A DNA stretch of 64,000 nt from Solidesulfovibrio alcoholivorans DSM 5433 (GCF_000702665.1 NZ_JNJA01000001.1:372001-436000); one strand, 5' to 3'; numbered from the stretch's first letter, positions 36,918 through 46,064 are shown. The notes: generated from the letters alone by a model not told the origin. Numbers and translations are program-made.

Positions 36918-38081
36918 TCAGGAGCCGGTCAGGCGCTCCCGCAGGTCCGGCGGGAGCACGGCGAAACCGACCTCGCTGCCCGGGGCCAGGCAGCCCAGGC
37001 GCGTGCGGCCGAGCAGCCGGGCCGGGGTCGTGGTCAGCGCGGCGAGAACGGCCGGGGCGGGGAAATCGGGAAAGGCGGCCAGGAGCGCCCGGACCTCGTT
37101 CCAGAGGTCGAGGTCGTTGTTTGAGGCCAGGCTGTCCGTGCCCAGGCACAGCGGCACGCCGGCCGCGAGAAGCGCCGGGGCGTCGGCGACGCCCACGCCG
37201 ATGCGGGCGTTGCTGCGCGGGCACAGGCACACGCTCGCGCCCGAGGCCGCAAGCAGCCGCCTGTCGGCCGCGTCGGCGCAGACCACGTGCACGGCAAGCG
37301 TGTCCGGCCCGAGAAGCCCCAGCGCATCGGCCTCGGCCACGGGCGAGCGACCGGGCGGCGCATAGTTTCGCGGCAGCACCCGTCCGGCCAGCAGCGCGGC
37401 GAGCGGTCCCCCGCCCGTGGCGAGCAGTTCCGCTTCGGCGTCGTGTTCGGCCAGATGCAGGCAGAAGGGGGCGCGGCGGTCGCGGCAGGCGTCCCGGGCG
37501 CGGCGCAGGTTTTCGGGGCTCGTGGAGTAGAGGGCGTGGCCGCTCGCGGCGGCGCGCACCGGGCCGTCCGCTGGCGCGGCGACTGCGAGCGCCTCGGGAA
37601 CGGGATTCTTGCGGCCTGGTTTCCAGCCGAAGGCTTCGTGGCAGACGAGCGCGGCAAGCCCCGCCCGGTCGAGGGCTGCGGCCACGGCAGGCCCGGCGCG
37701 GCTGCCCACGTCGATGACGGCCGCCGTGCCCGTGGCCGCCATTTCCGCGACGGCCGCGTCCAGCACGGCGTCCGGGGGGGGGGTGAGGTCCTGGCCGATA
37801 AGCCAGGCGGCCCAGGCGGCGAAGCCTGCCGGCGCGGGCGCGCGGCCGCGCAGATGCGCCAGTTCAAGATGGCTGTGGGCGTTTACGAGGCCGGGCACGA
37901 GGACCGCGTCGCCGCAATCCGCGACCGGCCCGGCAAAGCCCCGCAGGACCGTCCGGCGCGGCCCGGCGTCGAGGATCCGCCGTCCGGAGTAGACGATGGC
38001 GGCGTCGTCCACGGGGGATGCGCCGGGCCGCAGGGACAGCATGCGCCGGGCCGTGACGGCCCGCGGACTGGGAGGCTGCAA
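36918..38081 (-). CDS. amidohydrolase, possible aminofutalosine deaminase
   Basis: A 387-residue metal-dependent hydrolase. Metal and substrate residues are all present: NAHSHLELAH, FCLHLAEHDAEAE, HVVCADA and LGTDSLASNNDLDLWNE, plus CPRSNARIGVG. This pattern is shared by guanine deaminase-like enzymes and the 6-amino-6-deoxyfutalosine deaminase of menaquinone synthesis, a pathway expected in sulfate reducers, but no mqn gene is adjacent. The start is a TTG at 38081 with AAGG spanning the previous stop; ATG at 38042 is an alternative. Confidence 0.8.
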   Translation of the reverse strand: MQPPSPRAVTARRMLSLRPGASPVDDAAIVYSGRRILDAGPRRTVLRGFAGPVADCGDAVLVPGLVNAHSHLELAHLRGRAPAPAGFAAWAAWLIGQDLTPPPDAVLDAAVAEMAATGTAAVIDVGSRAGPAVAAALDRAGLAALVCHEAFGWKPGRKNPVPEALAVAAPADGPVRAAASGHALYSTSPENLRRARDACRDRRAPFCLHLAEHDAEAELLATGGGPLAALLAGRVLPRNYAPPGRSPVAEADALGLLGPDTLAVHVVCADAADRRLLAASGASVCLCPRSNARIGVGVADAPALLAAGVPLCLGTDSLASNNDLDLWNEVRALLAAFPDFPAPAVLAALTTTPARLLGRTRLGCLAPGSEVGFAVLPPDLRERLTGS

Positions 38082-38084
38082 CGG

Positions 38085-38594
38085 CTAGCCTTGAAAGACG
38101 ATGAGGGAATCCTTGATGAAGGCGCGCAGTTTGTCTATGCGCTGCCCGAATTCGGCGATGTTTTTCGCCACCTCGGATTTCTTGTCGTTGAGCAGCGTGT
38201 CGTCCACGTTGTAGGGCGTGTCCTTGATCTTCTCCAACGTGTCGAGGATGTTGTCTATCCTGTCGAACAGGTAGGTCTTTTCGTCCTTGGTGAAGCAGTA
38301 GGTCGTCTTGTTGTAGATATAATAGATATCGCAGAGGTTGAGCGCCAGACCGAGCGTTTTTTCGATGCGCGCGGTCAGGTCGGTCAGGGCGATGTATTCC
38401 TGGCTGTAGGGCCGTTTCTGGATCAGTTTTTCCTTGTCCTCGTATTCCTTGATGCGGATGGCCTGGACAACGGCCTCGTTGAAGTAATTCATGAAATAAT
38501 TGAGGCTTTGACGCATGTTCGGCGTTTCCGCCGCGCACGGGGCAGCGATCGCCAGCACGAGGGCGCAGACTGCGGCCGTAAGAAAACGTTTCAT
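38085..38594 (-). CDS. small exported helical protein, unknown function
   Basis: A 169-residue protein with a signal peptide (1-22, ending PCAAE). The mature part is all-helical with many Tyr and Lys (CDIYYIYNKTTYCF, with a possible Cys pair). No family recognised. GCGGAAG precedes the ATG. It sits 64 nt after the radical SAM gene and 3 nt before the amidohydrolase gene, so it may be part of the same transcript. Confidence 0.72.
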   Translation of the reverse strand: MKRFLTAAVCALVLAIAAPCAAETPNMRQSLNYFMNYFNEAVVQAIRIKEYEDKEKLIQKRPYSQEYIALTDLTARIEKTLGLALNLCDIYYIYNKTTYCFTKDEKTYLFDRIDNILDTLEKIKDTPYNVDDTLLNDKKSEVAKNIAEFGQRIDKLRAFIKDSLIVFQG

Positions 38595-38658
38595 GATCTT
38601 CCGCCGGACGGTTTGAGGGTTGCATTTCGGGCCGAACCGGCCCCTTGCCATGGATTTG

Positions 38659-39759
38659 TCACGACTGCGCGCCGGAGTCAAACGGCGCGGCCGCCAGGAA
38701 GAAATCCTCCCGCGCTTCGAACCGGATGCGCTGTCCGGGCAGGCCCAGGGCGGCATAGGCCGGAGCCAGCTCCCGGGCGTGGCCGAAAAGCTCCCCGGCG
38801 AAGCGGCGCGGGCAGGAAAGTCCGGCCGGCGGGCCGCCCAGCGCCGCGACGTGCGCCGCCACCAGGGCGAAAAGCGCCCTGGCCCGCGCCCGCGCACCCA
38901 GGGCGGGATGGCGCGGCCCGGCCAGGATAGCCGCCTCCAGGCCCGGTTCGGGCGCAAGGCCGATGCGGGCCACGCGTGCCCCGGCCCGCCACAGCACGGG
39001 CAGGACCCGGGCCAGGGCGTCGAGGGTCGTTTCCAGATCCCAGGGCGCATAGCCCCCGGCAGCGTAGAGCGCGGCGAGCGGCGTGCCGGCCACGACCAGG
39101 CAGGGGTGCAGCCGCACGAGCGACGGCGCCAGGTCGGCCGCCTCGGCCGCGTCGCGCGCCAGCCCTTCCGGGGTATGGCCGGGAAGCCCGGGCAAAAGCT
39201 GTATCCCCAGTTCCAGCCCGACAGCCCGCACGTCCCGGGCGGCCCGGCGCGTGGCCGCGGCGTCATGGCCGCGGCCGGCGCGCGCCAGCACGGCGTCGTC
39301 GAAGGTCTGCGCGCCCAGTTCCACGCAGTCGAGGCCCGCGTCCCTGAGGCGCGCGAGGAGCCCCGGGTCGCAGGCGTCCGGTCGCGTGGAGCAGCGCACG
39401 CGGGAAACGATCCCGGCGCGACGCAGACGCGAAGCCTCCTCAAGAAAGCGCCCGGGCCACGGCTCGGGCAGGGCCGTGAACACGCCGCCGTAGAAGGCCA
39501 GCTCGTACGGGCCGCGCCCGGCCCGGGCCGCTTCCTCGAGGCCCGCGGTCATGGCGACGAGTGTCACGTCCAGGGGCTGCGGCCCCTGGCCGCTTTGCAG
39601 CGGCTGGGCGCAGAACACGCAGCGGCCCGGGCATCCCCGAAATGTCACATAAACGGGCCAGATGCGCCCGGGCCGCCGGAAGGGCTCCGGATGGCGGAAA
39701 ATGCGCCCTGCGCGGGGCCGCGCGGGGGCGCAACGGGGGCTTTGCGGCGCAGGCTGCAA
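38659..39759 (-). CDS. Elp3-like radical SAM protein with TTG start
   Basis: A 366-residue radical SAM enzyme. The cluster motif CPGRCVFC (Cx3Cx2C) is near residue 37 in VTFRGCPGRCVFCAQ. Then come FYGGVFTALP, VRCSTRPDACD and VELGAQTFDDAVL, all typical of the Elp3/HemN-like barrel; a tRNA or unknown substrate is possible. The GNAT domain of true Elp3 is absent. TTG at 39759 is preceded by AGGAG at 7 nt, better than any ATG; longer frames extend into the divergent HIT gene. Confidence 0.87.
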   Translation of the reverse strand: MQPAPQSPRCAPARPRAGRIFRHPEPFRRPGRIWPVYVTFRGCPGRCVFCAQPLQSGQGPQPLDVTLVAMTAGLEEAARAGRGPYELAFYGGVFTALPEPWPGRFLEEASRLRRAGIVSRVRCSTRPDACDPGLLARLRDAGLDCVELGAQTFDDAVLARAGRGHDAAATRRAARDVRAVGLELGIQLLPGLPGHTPEGLARDAAEAADLAPSLVRLHPCLVVAGTPLAALYAAGGYAPWDLETTLDALARVLPVLWRAGARVARIGLAPEPGLEAAILAGPRHPALGARARARALFALVAAHVAALGGPPAGLSCPRRFAGELFGHARELAPAYAALGLPGQRIRFEAREDFFLAAAPFDSGAQS

Positions 39760-39894
39760 TATTTTTCTCCTAAACCACTTGAAAAAATGCTTTTCCTTGA
39801 CTATCAGGAAGGCAATACGTCGGGTCGGCCTCGTTTCCCCCCTGGAAAGCCCCGCGCCGGACCGGCAGTCGCCGTTGCAAAGAAGGCTGTGCCC

Positions 39895-40323
39895 ATGGAT
39901 CATGCCGATTGCATTTTTTGTAAAATCGTACGGGGCGAGATCCCTTGCGCCAAGGTGTATGAAACGGACGAGGTGCTGGCCTTTCTCGACATCGCCCCCG
40001 TGGCCCCGGGCCACGCCCTGGTCATCCCAAAGGCGCACCATGTCAACCTGTTCGATCTGCCCGAGGCGCTCGGCGGCCGGCTGTTCGCGGCCCTGGCCCC
40101 CGTCGCCGCCGCGATCCAGGCGGCCACGGGAGCGACGGGCATCAATGTGCAGATGAACAACAACGCCGCCGCCGGACAGGTGGTCTTCCACGCCCACCTG
40201 CACCTCATTCCCCGTCGTGAGGGGGATGGGCTGCGCTTGTGGCCCGGCCACCCCTATGCCGATGCCGCCGCCATGGAGGCCATGGCCCAGGCAGTGCGCC
40301 AGGCCATCGCTTCTGGACGCTGA
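39895..40323 (+). CDS. HIT-family nucleotide-binding protein
   Basis: A 142-residue histidine-triad protein: DCIFCKIVRGEIP, CAKVYETDEVLAFLDIAPVAPGHALVIP and the triad VFHAHLHLIPRR. HIT proteins hydrolyse purine nucleoside phosphoramidates. AGAAGG precedes the ATG. It is divergent from the radical SAM gene and followed by the IHF/HU gene. Confidence 0.96.
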   Translation: MDHADCIFCKIVRGEIPCAKVYETDEVLAFLDIAPVAPGHALVIPKAHHVNLFDLPEALGGRLFAALAPVAAAIQAATGATGINVQMNNNAAAGQVVFHAHLHLIPRREGDGLRLWPGHPYADAAAMEAMAQAVRQAIASGR

Positions 40324-40393
40324 CGAGCCCGCCGTGTCGCGGCCGCGGCCGCGCGCGACGTGATGCAACAACGCCAATGCGCCGGAGAACGCC

Positions 40394-40696
40394 ATGAATG
40401 GAAAAACGCTCACCAAGGCCGACATCGTCGATTACATCTACGAGAAGACCGAACGCAACCGCGCCGAGGTCAAGGTGCTGGTGGATCACCTGCTCGAACT
40501 CATGAAGCAGTCCATCAAGAAGGATCATTCCCTGCTGGTCAGCGGCTTCGGCAAGTTCGAGTCCTACGACAAGAAGGCGCGCAAGGGCCGCAATCCCCAG
40601 ACCAACGAATCCATCATGCTGCCGCCGCGCAAGGTGGTGGTGTTCCGCCTTTCGCGCAAGTTCCGGGCCGAGCTCAACCCCGACGAAGTGCTTTAG
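40394..40696 (+). CDS. IHF/HU-family DNA-bending protein, IHF-alpha like
   Basis: A 100-residue DNABII protein: LTKADIVDYIYEKTERNRAEVK at the N terminus, VSGFGKFESYDKKARKGRNPQTNE including the intercalating-Pro arm, and FRLSRKFRAELN. Sequence is nearer IHF subunits than HU. IHF is a partner for sigma-54 promoters, one of which lies at 56.7 kb. Ribosome site is weak. Confidence 0.93.
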   Translation: MNGKTLTKADIVDYIYEKTERNRAEVKVLVDHLLELMKQSIKKDHSLLVSGFGKFESYDKKARKGRNPQTNESIMLPPRKVVVFRLSRKFRAELNPDEVL

Positions 40697-40732
40697 CGCC
40701 GGCGCTGCCCCGTCTGTGGGGACGCTCGGCGC
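40696..40732 (+). terminator. imperfect hairpin after the IHF/HU gene
   Basis: GCGCCGGCGCTGCCCC folds with GGGGACGCTCGGCGC around GTCTGT, overlapping the stop codon region. It lies between convergent IHF/HU and rlpA genes. No U-run. Confidence 0.4.
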
Positions 40733-40832
40733 GGGACCTACGGGGCCGTCCGGTCGGCCTTGAAAGCCGCCCACGCTGCGCATGCCGTCCCCGCCGCAGG
40801 ACTTCGGTCGCGGCCGGGACGGCTGCGGCCGG

Positions 40833-41576
40833 CTATTGGGCCAGGACGAACGCGCCTTCGAACACGGTGGACAGGCGCAGCCGCGCGACCTCGGCCGCGT
40901 TCACGGTGGGGAAGGTCCCGGCGTGGACCCGGAAGAACCGCGTGCCGTCGATTTCCTTGTAGTGGATGCGCGAGCCCGCGTATCCCGCCGCCAGCATCCT
41001 CGCAAAGAGCTTTTCCGCATTCTCGCGCCGGGTGAACGCCCCCACCTGCACGTAGAACGGTCCGGGCAGTTCGCCGTTCGGCGTCACGCCCGGCACGTCT
41101 CCCTCGACCTCCACGCGCACCCTTGCCGTGCCCTTGCCGTGCACGCCCAGCGCCTTGGCCCCGGCCAGGGACAAATCCACGATGCGCCCGGCCACGAACG
41201 GCCCCCGGTCGTTGACCCGGAGCACCTGGGAGCGGCCGTTTTCCAGGTTGGTCACCCGCACCATGGTGTGCATGGGCAACAGCTTGTGGGCGCAGGTCAG
41301 CTGGTACTGGTCGTAGATCTCGCCGCAGGAAGTGAGCCGGCCGTGAAAGCCCGGGCCGTACCAGGAGGCGACGCCTTCCTCGCGGTAGCCCTTGGCCGAG
41401 TGCAGGGGCACGTAGGTGACGCCCTTGACCGTGTAGGGCCGAAGCGTTGCCGGTTCGCGGCCCGTGGCCCGGGGTATGGGGGCCTTGGCGGCGCAGCCCC
41501 AGAGCAGGGTGGCCAGCAGGACGGCGAGGACAAGGCGCAGGGGCCGGGAAAAACGGGAGACGACAGGGTGCGGCAT
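40833..41576 (-). CDS. rlpA: RlpA-like septal lytic transglycosylase lipoprotein with SPOR domain
   Basis: A 247-residue lipoprotein: lipobox LLWGC (Cys28), double-psi beta-barrel (about 70-165) with GVASWYGPGFHGRLTSCGE and VLRVNDRGPF including the catalytic Asp, and a C-terminal SPOR domain (about 178-247, GPFYVQVGAFTRRENAEKL) that binds denuded glycan at the septum. RlpA cleaves naked glycan strands. The usual TASGE and TAAHK are changed to TSCGE and TCAHK, giving a possible Cys pair. Confidence 0.93.
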   Translation of the reverse strand: MPHPVVSRFSRPLRLVLAVLLATLLWGCAAKAPIPRATGREPATLRPYTVKGVTYVPLHSAKGYREEGVASWYGPGFHGRLTSCGEIYDQYQLTCAHKLLPMHTMVRVTNLENGRSQVLRVNDRGPFVAGRIVDLSLAGAKALGVHGKGTARVRVEVEGDVPGVTPNGELPGPFYVQVGAFTRRENAEKLFARMLAAGYAGSRIHYKEIDGTRFFRVHAGTFPTVNAAEVARLRLSTVFEGAFVLAQ

Positions 41577-41623
41577 AGCCTGTGGTAGCCGCTGCGCCGC
41601 CCAGGCGCAACCGCCGGGGCGTG

Positions 41624-43771
41624 TCAGCGTTCGCAGGAGCAGCCGTCCGGGACGCGCCTGGCGAGAAAGTCCAGCAGCGCGTCCTCGGGCAGGGGCCGTG
41701 CGTAATGGAAGCCTTGCCCCAGGTCGCATTCCAGGCCGGCCAAGTCGTCGAGCTGCCCGGCGGTCTCGATGCCCTCGGCCACCACGTCGTAGCCCAGGCT
41801 GTGGGCCAGGCCGATGACCGAGCGCACGATGGCCCGGTTGCCGTGCTCCTCCATGCCGGACACGAAGGCGCGGTCCACCTTGAGGGTATCGATGGGAAAG
41901 CTCTGGAGATAGGACAGGGACGAATAGCCCGTGCCGAAGTCGTCGATGCCGATGCGCGCGCCGAGCTCCCGCAGGCCGCGCAGCTTGTGCATGGCCGATT
42001 CCGGATGCTCCATGAGCACGCTTTCCGTGATTTCGAGCTTGAGGTCGGCCGGTGGCATGTCCTCGTCGCGCAGCGCCGCGACGATCTGCTTGACGAGGTC
42101 GGGCTGGCTGAACTGGCGCGCGGACAGGTTGACGGACATGAAAAACGGCGCTTCGCCGAGAATTCCCCGCCGCCAGCGGGCCATGGCCCGGCAGGCCTCG
42201 GCCAGCACCAGCGCGCCCAGGGGGATGATCAGCCCGCTTTGTTCCGCGGCCGGGATGAATTCCCCGGGGGAAACGAGCTCGCCGCCCGGCCGCCGCCAGC
42301 GCACGAGGGCCTCGACCCCGCGCGGCACCAGGGTGCGCAGGCAGAAGATCGGCTGGTAGTGGAGCACGAATTCGCCGCGGTCGATGCCCAGGCGCAAGTT
42401 GGTCTCCAGGTCCATGACCCGCTCGGCGCGCGCGCGCATGGCCCAATCGAAGACCCGCACCCGGCCGATGCCGGCCTGTCGGGCGTTGCCCATGGCGATG
42501 GCCGCGTTTTGCAGCAGCTCCTCGGGCCGGTCGTAATCGGCGGGCCCGAGCACCACGCCCATGCTGGCCGTGACGTAGCACTGCCGCCCCTCCACGGCGA
42601 AGGGCAGGCGCAGGTGCTCGCGGATGGCCTTGACGATGCGCAGCGCGTCCCCGGGCGTGGCGATTTCCTCGAGCAGCACCGCGAATTCGTCGCCGCCCAC
42701 CCGCGCCACGGTGTCGAGCTGGCGCACCTCGCGGCGCAACCGTTCGGCCACGCGCTTGAGCAGGCCGTCGCCGGCCACGTGCCCCAGGCTGTCGTTGATG
42801 CGCTTGAACCGGTCGATATCCATGAAGATCAAGGCGTAGAGATAATTGGAGCGGCGTCTGGCCCGCTCGATGGCGCGGGCGATGCGGTCCAGGCACAGGG
42901 CTCTGTTGGGCAGGCCGGTGAGGGCGTCGTGAAAGGTGCGGTAGCGCAGCCGCTCCTCGCCGTGCTTGCGCTCGGTCGTGTCCTCCAGGGCCACGGCCAC
43001 CTGTCCCGGGGCCGGGCTGTAGGCCTGGGCCAGGAAATAGAGGTTGAGGGGGGTGAAGAAGTTTTCAAAGCGCACCGAGCGTGCCGTGCGCGCCGCCTCG
43101 CCGAGGGTCTCCAGCCAGAAGGGCTCGATGTCCGGAAACACCTCGCCGAGCAGCCGGCCGACCACCTCGTCGCGCATAAGTCCCGTGACCTTCTCGAAGG
43201 CCGGGTTGGCGTCGAGGATCTGCAGGTCGCCCGGACCCGCGGGCGCGGGGATGTGGCCGAGCAGCAGGAAGGCGTTGAGCATGCCGGAAAAAAGCGCCCG
43301 GTAGCGCCGTTCGCTGCGGCGCAGTTCCTGTTCGGTGCGGTGCTTGAAAAGCGCCACCTCCACGGCCGTGCGTAGCCAGTCCCCGTCCACGGGCTTGAGC
43401 ACGTAGCCGTAAGGCGCGGTGCGTTTGGCCCGCTGCAGCGTGACCCTGTCGGTGTGGGAGGTGAGGAAGATGACCGGGATGTCGCATTCCCGCTGGATGA
43501 CGCAGGCGGCTTCCACGCCGTCCATGGCGCCCTTGAGGAAGATGTCCATGAGCACGAGATCCGGGCTCAGGCTTTCGCACAGTTCCACGGCTTCGGCCCC
43601 GGAGGTCGTGACGCCGGCCAGGCAATAGCCCAGGCGGCGCAGGATGGCCTTGAGGTCCAGGGCCACGATGCGCTCGTCCTCGACCACGAGGACCCGGGGG
43701 GCACGGCCGCGCAGCCCGTTGTTTTCGGTGATGAGCCCGGCGCAGGTCGGGTCGGTGCCGGAGGCGTTCAT
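41624..43771 (-). CDS. REC-PAS-GGDEF-EAL cyclic-di-GMP response regulator
   Basis: A 715-residue protein: receiver domain (about 20-140, VLVVEDERIVALDLKAIL and DLVLMDIF with phospho-Asp), PAS (about 155-270), GGDEF (about 285-440, RVGGDEFAVLLEE intact) and EAL (about 455-700). EAL residues EALVRW, NLSARQ, LEITES, DDFGTGYSS, LKVD and AEGIE are all present, so both cyclase and phosphodiesterase may be active. ATG at 43771 has GCGAGGA upstream. No cognate kinase is adjacent. Confidence 0.96.
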   Translation of the reverse strand: MNASGTDPTCAGLITENNGLRGRAPRVLVVEDERIVALDLKAILRRLGYCLAGVTTSGAEAVELCESLSPDLVLMDIFLKGAMDGVEAACVIQRECDIPVIFLTSHTDRVTLQRAKRTAPYGYVLKPVDGDWLRTAVEVALFKHRTEQELRRSERRYRALFSGMLNAFLLLGHIPAPAGPGDLQILDANPAFEKVTGLMRDEVVGRLLGEVFPDIEPFWLETLGEAARTARSVRFENFFTPLNLYFLAQAYSPAPGQVAVALEDTTERKHGEERLRYRTFHDALTGLPNRALCLDRIARAIERARRRSNYLYALIFMDIDRFKRINDSLGHVAGDGLLKRVAERLRREVRQLDTVARVGGDEFAVLLEEIATPGDALRIVKAIREHLRLPFAVEGRQCYVTASMGVVLGPADYDRPEELLQNAAIAMGNARQAGIGRVRVFDWAMRARAERVMDLETNLRLGIDRGEFVLHYQPIFCLRTLVPRGVEALVRWRRPGGELVSPGEFIPAAEQSGLIIPLGALVLAEACRAMARWRRGILGEAPFFMSVNLSARQFSQPDLVKQIVAALRDEDMPPADLKLEITESVLMEHPESAMHKLRGLRELGARIGIDDFGTGYSSLSYLQSFPIDTLKVDRAFVSGMEEHGNRAIVRSVIGLAHSLGYDVVAEGIETAGQLDDLAGLECDLGQGFHYARPLPEDALLDFLARRVPDGCSCER

Positions 43772-43913
43772 GGCATCCTCGCATTGCAAAGCAGCACGGC
43801 CATGTACCCATGTTTACGCTTTTGCGGGCACCTGTAAAGCGTTGCGCGTTTTTTCGAAGCCCTTTCGTTATTTTTTTCACGAAGCGCGTCCCGAAGAGGA
43901 CGCCGCGGACGGG

Positions 43914-43945
43914 ACGTCGCGGCCGGCATGGCGTGGCCGCGACGT
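43914..43945. terminator. 11-bp perfect hairpin downstream of the 43963 gene
   Basis: Arms ACGTCGCGGCC (43914-43924) and GGCCGCGACGT (43935-43945) with a 10-nt loop, 17 nt after the stop codon on the leftward strand. Probably the terminator of the STAS/88-residue gene group. Confidence 0.55.
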
Positions 43946-43962
43946 GGCATGTCGGGAAATGC

Positions 43963-44229
43963 CTAGGTCGGGCATTCGCCCAGGCTCAGGCAGTAGTTTT
44001 CCACGAACCGTCCGATCTGGACGCCAAGCGAGGCGCATTGGACGCCGCGGATGCAGGCGTCTGCGTCGTCCTTGCCCAGATGGGTGGACAGCGCATGGTC
44101 CTTGTGACGCATGGTGACAAGCCAGTCTCCGCTGACCGGGTCGTCGGCCACGGACACCGCGATGCCGTGGCGTGCGATCTCGGGGTACAGGGAGGCGATG
44201 GAGGCGGCGATCCGCCTGGGATCGGTCAT
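43963..44229 (-). CDS. 88-residue protein, unknown function
   Basis: A small mixed alpha/beta cytosolic protein (MTDPRRIAASIASLYPEIAR...) with four Cys, two of them in DADACIRGVQCAS. AAAGGAGG precedes the ATG. It lies 105 nt after the STAS gene. No family recognised with confidence; the shape recalls small redox or metal-responsive Desulfovibrio proteins but nothing specific. Confidence 0.7.
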   Translation of the reverse strand: MTDPRRIAASIASLYPEIARHGIAVSVADDPVSGDWLVTMRHKDHALSTHLGKDDADACIRGVQCASLGVQIGRFVENYCLSLGECPT

Positions 44230-44334
44230 GATGCCCTCCTTTGTTGCGGGTCCCGGGGCCTGTCGCCGCGGGCGACGGTCCGGGACGCCTGCATCAAGCA
44301 TGCGACCGATTCGGGCGGAGTCAAGGCGTGGCGG

Positions 44335-44718
44335 TCAGGCGTCCCGGGCCAGCAGCAGTTCCTCGGGCTCCATGTCGGGGCGGATGTCGCGGGAAACCTG
44401 GAAGAAGCCGTACAGGTCGCGCAGGCGCAACTCGTCGGCCACGGCGGGCTGGGGATTGGCCAGGATCAGGCGGCGGCCCTTGGTGGCGAGCGCCGTTTGC
44501 AGGCGCACCAGGGCACCGACCCCGGCGCTGTCCACGGCCGGAATGGCGGCCATGTCCAGGACCGTGAGCGGGTAACGGCCCACGTTGGCGGCCTCGATGA
44601 CGGCGGTTTCCAGTTCCAGGGCGGCCGTCCCGCCCAGGGGGGTCGCGGCGGAAGCCCAAAGGACGCCCTGGTGGTTGCTGATGGCGATGCGGCTCATGGG
44701 TGGCGTATCCGTGGTCAT
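44335..44718 (-). CDS. STAS-domain protein (anti-sigma-factor-antagonist-like)
   Basis: A 127-residue STAS protein. The phosphoacceptor region reads MAAIPAVDSAGVGALVRLQ, with Ser in the normal DS-x-G position, and NPQPAVADELRLRDLYGFF follows. It may be a phospho-switch partner of a PP2C phosphatase or anti-sigma factor, neither of which is nearby. Start uncertain: ATG at 44718 or 44697, neither with a good ribosome site. Confidence 0.85.
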   Translation of the reverse strand: MTTDTPPMSRIAISNHQGVLWASAATPLGGTAALELETAVIEAANVGRYPLTVLDMAAIPAVDSAGVGALVRLQTALATKGRRLILANPQPAVADELRLRDLYGFFQVSRDIRPDMEPEELLLARDA

Positions 44719-44877
44719 GAAACGGGACCGGGCGCGGAGGGATGCCCGCGCCCGGAGTCCGTCGGGTTCACCCCCAATACCGAAAAGCGGGCGCGGCAGG
44801 CAAGGGGCATGGGCAAGGGACAAAAGAAGACTGCCGGTATCACGGGCTTTATTTCTGCCAGGCCCGTCCGGGCGCGC

Positions 44878-45111
44878 CTACTTGTACCAGGCCAGGAGGT
44901 TGAAGGAGGAGTAGCCGTTGTCCGGGTCCTCGGCGTAGCGGCAGCCCAGACTGTTGTCTTCGTCCTTGTTGCGGATGTCCTTTTGGGAATTCCGGTAAAA
45001 GACGCAGGCGTTGTTGTTGCACACGAGGATTTCCCCCCATCCCGATTCCGGCGGGCCGATCCAGGACGAGAGTTTCTCCCCGCAGTGGGGGCAGTAGCGT
45101 TCTTCGAGCAT
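44878..45111 (-). CDS. small zinc-ribbon protein
   Basis: A 77-residue protein with CPHCGEKLSSW and VCNNNACVFYRNSQKD, a Cys4 zinc site. The C terminus contains a further Cys and aromatic residues (CRYAEDPDNGYSSFNLLAWYK). AAGGAGA precedes the ATG at 45111. It resembles small ogr/Delta-like or double-zinc-ribbon proteins; role unknown. Confidence 0.75.
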   Translation of the reverse strand: MLEERYCPHCGEKLSSWIGPPESGWGEILVCNNNACVFYRNSQKDIRNKDEDNSLGCRYAEDPDNGYSSFNLLAWYK

Positions 45112-45213
45112 GATGCGCGTCTCCTTGAAAATGGGCGTACGGCCGGTCGCGTCCATACGTCATGGCAAGACTGTAGACATGATCGGCGCGGCGTCAACGG
45201 GCGGTGCCGGGAA

Positions 45214-45242
45214 TCCCGCGCCGCCCCCGGGGCGGCGCGGGA
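45214..45242. terminator. strong GC hairpin downstream of the AcuB-like gene
   Basis: TCCCGCGCCGCCCC pairs with GGGGCGGCGCGGGA almost end to end, 11 nt after the CBS-ACT stop codon on the leftward strand. Likely terminator; no U-run. Confidence 0.55.
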
Positions 45243-45252
45243 GAGGGGCGGC

Positions 45253-45915
45253 CTAGAAATTGTCCTTGGCCCAGTAGAGCAGGTGGTGGTTGGCGCCGAG
45301 GCGTTCGATGAGCGCCTTGGCCTTGGCGTCGTCCATGGGATGGACGCGTATGTAGACCGTGCGCCGGTCGGGCGTGGCGTCGTCGTAGGAGGTCAGGATG
45401 CTGATGATGCGCACGTCGTGGCCCTTGAGGTCGTCGAGCACGGTCTTGAGGCTGCCCGAGACGTTGGGCAGGTCCAGGGCGAACTGGATGCCGCCGCTTA
45501 AAACGCCCGTGATGCTCACGAGCACCTTGAAAATGTCGCTGTCGGTGATGACGCCGACGACCTTGTTCTCGCCGTCCACCACGGGCAGCCCGCCGACGTT
45601 GTGGCGCAAAAGCAGCACCGCGGCCTTTTCCACGGTGTCCTCGGGCGTCACCGCGACCACGTTTTTGGTCATGATGTCGCCGATCTTGATCTCGGAGAGC
45701 AGATAATACAGCTCGTGCATGTCCAGGGTCGTGGCCTTGGACGGGGAGGCTTCCTTGATGTCGCGGTCGGACACGATGCCGACGAGCGTGTCGTCGTCGT
45801 CCACCACGGGCAGCCGGTGGTAGCCGTTTTCCTTCATGAGCTTGGCGGCCTTCATGATGGAGGTGGCCGGCTTGACGGTGACCGGGGTTTTGCTCATCCA
45901 GTCCTTGATCAGCAT
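45253..45915 (-). CDS. CBS-ACT (AcuB-type) regulatory protein
   Basis: A 220-residue protein: two CBS domains (about 1-60 and 78-135, IKDWMSKTPVTVKPATSIMKA and GDIMTKNVVAVTPEDTVEKA) and a C-terminal ACT-like domain (about 140-215). AcuB proteins carry this layout; the ligands are usually adenylates plus a small effector. GCAAGGAGA precedes the ATG. It is divergent from the alcohol dehydrogenase gene. Confidence 0.9.
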   Translation of the reverse strand: MLIKDWMSKTPVTVKPATSIMKAAKLMKENGYHRLPVVDDDDTLVGIVSDRDIKEASPSKATTLDMHELYYLLSEIKIGDIMTKNVVAVTPEDTVEKAAVLLLRHNVGGLPVVDGENKVVGVITDSDIFKVLVSITGVLSGGIQFALDLPNVSGSLKTVLDDLKGHDVRIISILTSYDDATPDRRTVYIRVHPMDDAKAKALIERLGANHHLLYWAKDNF

Positions 45916-46064
45916 GTGCGTCTCCTTGCAGCGCCCTTGAGGATGGCCCGCTTGTGGTATAAGGCCCAGACGTCGCGCGGCGATTGCGCCGTATACGGTC
46001 GGTTTCTTATACGCGATATGGGCGTCATTTCAACCCATTCCATGGCCGGCCCGAGGATGGATCC

